Assembly: GCA_030696775.1 (NCBI GenBank)
Contig: JAUYRN010000005.1
Location: 372,001 to 436,000, forward strand
DNA length: 64,000 nucleotides
Direction: 5' to 3'
Source: Sulfuricurvum sp.
GTDB taxonomy: Bacteria > Campylobacterota > Campylobacteria > Campylobacterales > Sulfurimonadaceae
The translations under genes were made by a program, and so were the position numbers. The notes under the pieces were generated by a model. The model was not told where the DNA came from. It searched no databases and worked only from the letters and a program-made list of their open reading frames with translations. Shown in pieces: positions 60,336 through 64,000 of this stretch; position 1 is the first letter of the stretch; each line of letters begins with the position of its first letter.

Positions 60336-61184
60336 TTAACACTGACTGACCCATACGCCCACATCCATAGTTGAATCCGCAGTACCGACGAATGACCCTG
60401 CTATTGGGGGGACAGCTTCGGCTAATCGTGCAACAGCAACGGCAATGTGATCACTTCCTACGATTTTTCCGATCGTGGGATCAAATCCCTTCCATCCAGC
60501 TCCCGGTAAATAGACTTCAGCCCATGCATGCGTCGACCCTATTTCTGACATGAGCGGCGCGTAGAGATATCCGCTGACAAATCGCGAAGCCAATCCTAAG
60601 CATCTCACGGCTTCCATAAACAGCAAGGCAAAATCACGACACGATCCTGTTCCATAAGAGAGCGTTTGAGTGGCACTTTGCACTCCCGGTTCTTCTCTTA
60701 CCTTATAAAGCAGTGTTTGATAAATATATTCGGCAATTCGCTGCAGGAGCGTATAGGTTTGAATTGTTTCATCAGGTTTCCAAAAATTGCTGATCCATTC
60801 ATGTACCGCATTGATGGTTTCTTGTTCGGGTAATTCCATATAGGGAGAAAGCAAAATTTGTTCATCTTCACGATAACTAAAAGGATAAGAAATCGCGTAA
60901 TCACTCACCAAAAAGTCAAGAGGGTCTTCGTTGAATTGCTGGATTATTACTTCACTTTCAATCAAAAGTTGATTTGTCGGCAGATCAAAACTGGCAATAG
61001 CTACCGAATTCCCCTCAACATCCCGATGCCAAAGAATGTTAGATTCAGGAGTCGTCTTTAGGGTAAAAGACTCGATACGCAGTTCATAGTCTTCTCGAGG
61101 GCGTAAGAGCAGGTTGTGGGCTCCCAGCATTACGTTCGCAGAATAGTTATAGTAAGTGCGATGAATGATTTTATAACGTTGCAT
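60336..61184 (-). CDS. transglutaminase-like cysteine protease family protein
   Basis: A 282-residue protein with a Bact_transglu_N domain (about residues 1-85: YKIIHRTYYNYSANVMLGAHNLLLRPRED) and a transglutaminase core (about 150-235). The catalytic triad is visible: Cys in YGTGSCRDFALLF, His in GSTHAWAEVYL and Asp in WKGFDPTIG. There is no signal peptide. These proteins often sit with alpha-E and circularly permuted ATP-grasp genes making peptide tags; those are absent here. It is the first gene of a three-gene minus-strand run. Confidence 0.9.
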   Translation of the reverse strand: MQRYKIIHRTYYNYSANVMLGAHNLLLRPREDYELRIESFTLKTTPESNILWHRDVEGNSVAIASFDLPTNQLLIESEVIIQQFNEDPLDFLVSDYAISYPFSYREDEQILLSPYMELPEQETINAVHEWISNFWKPDETIQTYTLLQRIAEYIYQTLLYKVREEPGVQSATQTLSYGTGSCRDFALLFMEAVRCLGLASRFVSGYLYAPLMSEIGSTHAWAEVYLPGAGWKGFDPTIGKIVGSDHIAVAVARLAEAVPPIAGSFVGTADSTMDVGVWVSQC

Positions 61185-61215
61185 GGAAGACCTTGTGCAT
61201 TGAGTTGTAGAATGA

Positions 61216-62130
61216 TTAATATTTCTTGTTCGTATTGATAAGAAGATCTTTCTCGCTCAAATCTTCGATCAGACTTTTTAGATGTTTCAGACTAAAGAGA
61301 CGGAGGGTTTCGCCTTTTTCCTTTTTAAATTCGCTTGAAAAACCATTTTTTGAGAAGAGGACAAAAATATCGGGATTAAGTTTCGCACGAGCACATTTCT
61401 CTTGAAGTTTGGTGAGTTCACTTTTATTGGCTTTGGCTTTTGAATATTTGCAGGAACCTGCCACAATCTTACCCGCTTTTGTTCGTCCCAAAATTTCTAT
61501 TTCACCATTTTTATCCCAATAAGAACCGATTTTTTCAATCCAATCACCTTTGAAACTCTCTTTGATACGTTCCATAACGAGCTTCTCATAAATTGGATCA
61601 AAAAATGTTTGTTTGATTTCCACCCAGCGCTCTTTTGCTTCTAGGTAATCGCCCTCTTTAATCCCCTTATAATACGGTGAAATTGCAGAAAACCAAAAAC
61701 GGATAAATGGACTGATAAATACCAGCCGCGCAGAGACTATTTCATTTTCGTCAGCAGGTTCATCCTGTGAAGTCTCACGAGCCAGTATCCCAAATTTAAT
61801 CAAAAATGCAGCAGATTCTTCTCCCTCTTTTCGAGACAGATTGGCACGTTTGAATGCCGAATGTTCGCGTCGATCACCGCTTGCCAGTGCAGTGAGAAGA
61901 GAGTGGTAAGATTTATTGCTTTGGGTAATTTTAGTAATATCCCCATGAATATAACGGTAGTTTGCCAGCACTTTTTCTTCAATCAGTTCATCCAGCGGTT
62001 TTGACATATCGACACTCCATCCCATTCCGCCGAAAACTGCGAAGTACTCTATCGCTTGTTCAATATCCGTTGCGTTATTTTGAAAACAAAAGGAGCGAAA
62101 TTGTTTGAGGAGGGTGGGGTGATTTGACAT
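61216..62130 (-). CDS. DUF234-type protein with PD-(D/E)xK nuclease-like C-terminus, no AAA domain
   Basis: A 304-residue protein resembling the C-terminal two-thirds of archaeal/bacterial AAA ATPases that carry DUF234. A winged-helix-like part (SYHSLLTALASGDRREHSAFKRANLS) precedes a nuclease-like core in which IGSYWDKNGEIEILGRTKAGKIVAGSCKYSKAK shows the E-x-[I]-G ... C-K pattern of PD-(D/E)xK enzymes. The usual N-terminal AAA ATPase is missing: the first 60 residues have no P-loop. It is either a stand-alone family member or a truncated form. Function is unknown. Confidence 0.75.
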   Translation of the reverse strand: MSNHPTLLKQFRSFCFQNNATDIEQAIEYFAVFGGMGWSVDMSKPLDELIEEKVLANYRYIHGDITKITQSNKSYHSLLTALASGDRREHSAFKRANLSRKEGEESAAFLIKFGILARETSQDEPADENEIVSARLVFISPFIRFWFSAISPYYKGIKEGDYLEAKERWVEIKQTFFDPIYEKLVMERIKESFKGDWIEKIGSYWDKNGEIEILGRTKAGKIVAGSCKYSKAKANKSELTKLQEKCARAKLNPDIFVLFSKNGFSSEFKKEKGETLRLFSLKHLKSLIEDLSEKDLLINTNKKY

Positions 62131-62237
62131 GGGAAAAAAGCCTTCAGTTATTTTTTAGCATTATAACCTAATGAGCAAGGGGAACTCTTGATAGACGAGC
62201 GAGAATGAGGAAAACTCATTTTCCTCACAGTCGTTTG

Positions 62238-62516
62238 TTATCCTCTGGCAGTAACTTCGAGTAAGTGGTAACCGAATTGTGTTTTGATCGGACCGTACAA
62301 AACACCGACATCTCCCGTAAATACCGCTTTATCAAACTCAGGAACCATTTGACCAGGACCAAATTTACCTAAAGAGCCACCGTCTCTGCCTGAGGGACAT
62401 TTGGAGTGACTTTGAGCAACAGTCTCGAAAGATGTTCCGTTTTCTATATCTGATTTCAATGTATTACACACTTCTTCCGTCTCGACTAAAATATGTCGTG
62501 CAGTTGCCCATGCCAT
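62238..62516 (-). CDS. ppiC: parvulin-type peptidyl-prolyl isomerase
   Basis: A 92-residue single-domain parvulin without a signal peptide, as in E. coli PpiC. Motifs: ATARHILVETEEVCNTL (His at the active site), SFETVAQSHSKCPSGRDGGSLGKFGPGQMVPEFDKAVF and the closing TQFGYHLLEV. It catalyses cis-trans isomerisation of peptidyl-proline bonds in the cytoplasm. It is likely monocistronic. Confidence 0.94.
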   Translation of the reverse strand: MAWATARHILVETEEVCNTLKSDIENGTSFETVAQSHSKCPSGRDGGSLGKFGPGQMVPEFDKAVFTGDVGVLYGPIKTQFGYHLLEVTARG

Positions 62517-62589
62517 GATGATCCTTTTATTGTTTTTGAAATTTTACTGTATTTTAACTTTGATTATTTCGCGATGATCTTCTTGATTT

Positions 62590-62934
62590 TTAAAGAAGAT
62601 CAGCACCTTTTGCCGTCAATACCAACGTAACTCCGTCTTCTTTCATTTCGATTATGCCGTCATTCTTTAGTTCGTCCATAGCGAGTTGAAAAGGGCGATC
62701 TTCTTTTGGTCCTAATTTTTTTAAAATACCGTTGATAACATCTTGCTTGGTCATGATATGACCTTCTAATGCACGGCTGGATTTGAACCACGTCATAAAC
62801 ATTGTTTTGATCTCATTTTTTTGAGTGGTTTCTAAACTCTCTTTCTTCGGCGGTGCTTTGCGTTGAAAAGTTGGAGGAGGACTTTTATAATCTCTTTTTG
62901 GTGTAGTTTTTCTATTCGTTGCAAATGGTTTAAT
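62590..62934 (-). CDS. small basic protein with winged-helix-like domain, possible ATT start
   Basis: The C-terminal 65 residues (MTKQDVINGILKKLGPKEDRPFQLAMDELKNDGIIEMKEDGVTL) form a small helical/winged-helix-like domain. The frame stays open upstream of its first ATG (62802) for 44 codons with a coherent Pro/Lys-rich sequence (KPFATNRKTTPKRDYKS...KAPPKKESLETTQ), and a stop lies just before. The only good ribosome site is AAGGA at 62941-62945, six bases from an ATT codon (62932-62934), so initiation at ATT is possible, giving about 114 residues. Otherwise the start is the ATG at 62802 or 62754. I do not recognise the family. Confidence 0.55.
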   Translation of the reverse strand: MKPFATNRKTTPKRDYKSPPPTFQRKAPPKKESLETTQKNEIKTMFMTWFKSSRALEGHIMTKQDVINGILKKLGPKEDRPFQLAMDELKNDGIIEMKEDGVTLVLTAKGADLL

Positions 62935-63074
62935 CGGTAATCCTTATAATCGTGTAATGAGTTACTGTATTGTATTGAAAAATATTTAAACACGGCTATA
63001 ATACATTATTATGCTATAAATTCTTGAGGCTTTAATTTGAAGCGAAAATACGACTAGAAAGGAATTATACAATT

Positions 63075-63770
63075 ATGCAAGGTAAAATATTAGATTATAA
63101 CCGTGATATGAAAAGCGGATTTTTAAGAGATGAAAGTGAAAATAAATACCATTTTTTTGTGGGTGATTGTACCTATCCGGAAAAACTGACAATAGGTGCT
63201 GATGTCGATTTTGAGCACGATGGAGAAAAAGCAACTAAAATAACGGTCATAGATTCAGCAAAAGAGATATCAGAAAATGATGCACAACATACCAAAAAAC
63301 TATCCGTAAAAAAATCAAAGAAGCTGATGTCGGTACTCTTGAATTTGATACTTGTAGTGACGATAGTTGGATTAATCGTTATTGTCATCATGTCTGAAAT
63401 GCAAAAGCAAAAATCAGAGGAAGTTCAAAAAAGATATGAAGCACAAATCAGCAGTATAAAAAAATATATTCTCGAAGGAGACTGTGCTAACGCCGCTTTG
63501 GAATATGACCAAGCGAGTAATACGCGTAGCGAAATCTATAAACACGGTGCCTATTACAGTATTGAAACTCACGCACAGCATGGGCATGCAATAGACATAG
63601 CTGAGTGTTTTGCAAACGAGAATGATTTTAAAAATGCTGTAAAAATGCTGGATATAAAAAATGCAAACAACGCAGATTATTTTAATAGAGCTTCAATTGT
63701 TTATAAAAAAGCAGGGGATGATGAAAGCGCTCAAGAAGCACATTTCAAAGCTCAGCAGATCATACCATAA
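63075..63770 (+). CDS. cold-shock-like domain, transmembrane helix and TPR-like region fused
   Basis: A 231-residue protein. Residues 1-60 resemble a cold-shock/OB-fold domain (GKILDYNRDMKSGFLRDESENKYHFFVGDC, then VDFEHDGEKATKITVI). A charged linker leads to one transmembrane helix (about 89-110, LNLILVVTIVGLIVIVIM). The C-terminal region (about 120-231) is helical and TPR-like (ALEYDQASN, FKNAVKMLDIKNANNADYF, YKKAGDDESAQEAHFKA). The OB-fold at the N-terminus next to an inner-membrane anchor recalls YcaC-like DUF1294 fusions. The function is unknown. Confidence 0.75.
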   Translation: MQGKILDYNRDMKSGFLRDESENKYHFFVGDCTYPEKLTIGADVDFEHDGEKATKITVIDSAKEISENDAQHTKKLSVKKSKKLMSVLLNLILVVTIVGLIVIVIMSEMQKQKSEEVQKRYEAQISSIKKYILEGDCANAALEYDQASNTRSEIYKHGAYYSIETHAQHGHAIDIAECFANENDFKNAVKMLDIKNANNADYFNRASIVYKKAGDDESAQEAHFKAQQIIP

Positions 63771-63800
63771 AAGTAAAAGCAGCTATCTCTTCTGTTTTAA

Positions 63801-64000
63801 TCAGTCTGTATTTTCGACGAAGACGTTGTTCCACTGTCGTTTGAGTTTTTGGGTGTAGTAGTGTAATGCATCTTCACGTGACAGCCGTTTTGGTTTGTCT
63901 TTGATATGCAAGGTTGAGACAAACTGCCCATTGATCATTCTGATGCTCAAAACTTCAGCATGCGTGCATTCACCGTAGGTTCTGCCATTTGGGGTTTCAA
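63801..64000 (-). CDS. C-terminal part of a hypothetical protein (continues beyond the window)
   Basis: On the minus strand an open frame enters from the right edge and ends with TGA at 63801-63803. The visible 65 residues start ETPNGRTYGECTHAEVLS and end KRQWNNVFVENTD; the composition is that of a normal soluble protein. No family is recognised. Confidence 0.55.
   Translation of the reverse strand, partial: ETPNGRTYGECTHAEVLSIRMINGQFVSTLHIKDKPKRLSREDALHYYTQKLKRQWNNVFVENTD

Noticed and set aside
1-64000. tRNA, rRNA or prophage genes
   Set aside because: No tRNA cloverleaf-like sequence, rRNA segment or phage structural or integrase gene was recognised on either strand.

Overview
The window looks like a chromosomal segment of a sulfur-oxidising, motile member of the Campylobacterota (Epsilonproteobacteria), closest in flavour to Sulfuricurvum or Sulfurimonas. 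Reasons: moderate-low G+C; epsilon-type variants of lpxB, thrC, argB and nadE; a periplasmic sulfur-trafficking cluster (DsrE-like proteins, rhodanese, DsbD, thioredoxin) under an ArsR-type regulator; a Tat-exported flavocytochrome c sulfide dehydrogenase-like flavoprotein with a Rieske protein and a monohaem cytochrome; large OprD/epsilon-type porins; and very many Cache/PAS/GGDEF/EAL sensors. The genus assignment is inference from gene content only.

Layout. 1-2.8 kb: end of a YbhF-YbhS-YbhR-like ABC-2 exporter operon. 2.9-18.3 kb: a signalling region with an orphan response regulator, a cytoplasmic double-Cache/CheW protein, a GGDEF-EAL membrane sensor translationally coupled to a periplasmic binding protein, a Cache-HAMP-PAS diguanylate cyclase, a LOV-domain GGDEF protein, an EAL phosphodiesterase and, divergent from it, a stand-alone BLUF photoreceptor. 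A radical-SAM/partner pair annotated as DNA repair lies between the two light sensors. 18.3-21.1 kb: a degraded accessory zone with a remnant of the nrdB 3' end, a lipocalin, a frameshifted glutathione peroxidase and remnants of IS3- and IS110-family transposases. 21.1-28.4 kb: housekeeping genes (hotdog protein, metallo-beta-lactamase fold hydrolase, DUF455, nadE, a DegT-like PLP protein, lpxK, argB, thrC). 28.4-33.9 kb, minus strand: SulP transporter with STAS and cNMP domains, PPK2, a DUF255 protein and a small membrane protein. 33.9-39.3 kb: porin and ArsR regulator divergent from the sulfur-trafficking operon. 39.3-46.5 kb: lpxB operon, a structured intergenic region, a catalytically dead dihydroorotase homologue, a chorismate mutase-like protein, the FCSD-Rieske-cytochrome operon and YceI. 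46.5-64 kb: a major porin with a two-site operator-like repeat, a B12/radical-SAM protein carrying an in-frame palindromic repeat, a ParA-like ATPase, ppsA, YcaO, MATE, a helicase-remnant protein with an 18-residue tandem repeat, a polysaccharide deacetylase, an HI0933 flavoprotein, a transglutaminase-like protein, a DUF234 protein, parvulin and small proteins.

How the genes may work together. The most striking pattern is one LOV-type cyclase able in principle to make c-di-GMP, and one BLUF protein next to an EAL phosphodiesterase able to remove it, within about 6 kb. With a third cyclase, a GGDEF-EAL protein that may read a periplasmic ligand, and a CheW-bearing sensor, the 3-18 kb region looks like a hub converting light and chemical cues into c-di-GMP and chemotaxis output. 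The two sulfur loci (35-39 kb and 43-46 kb) suggest periplasmic handling of sulfide/polysulfide, possibly controlled by the ArsR-type regulator through the shared TTAGCTAA palindromes.
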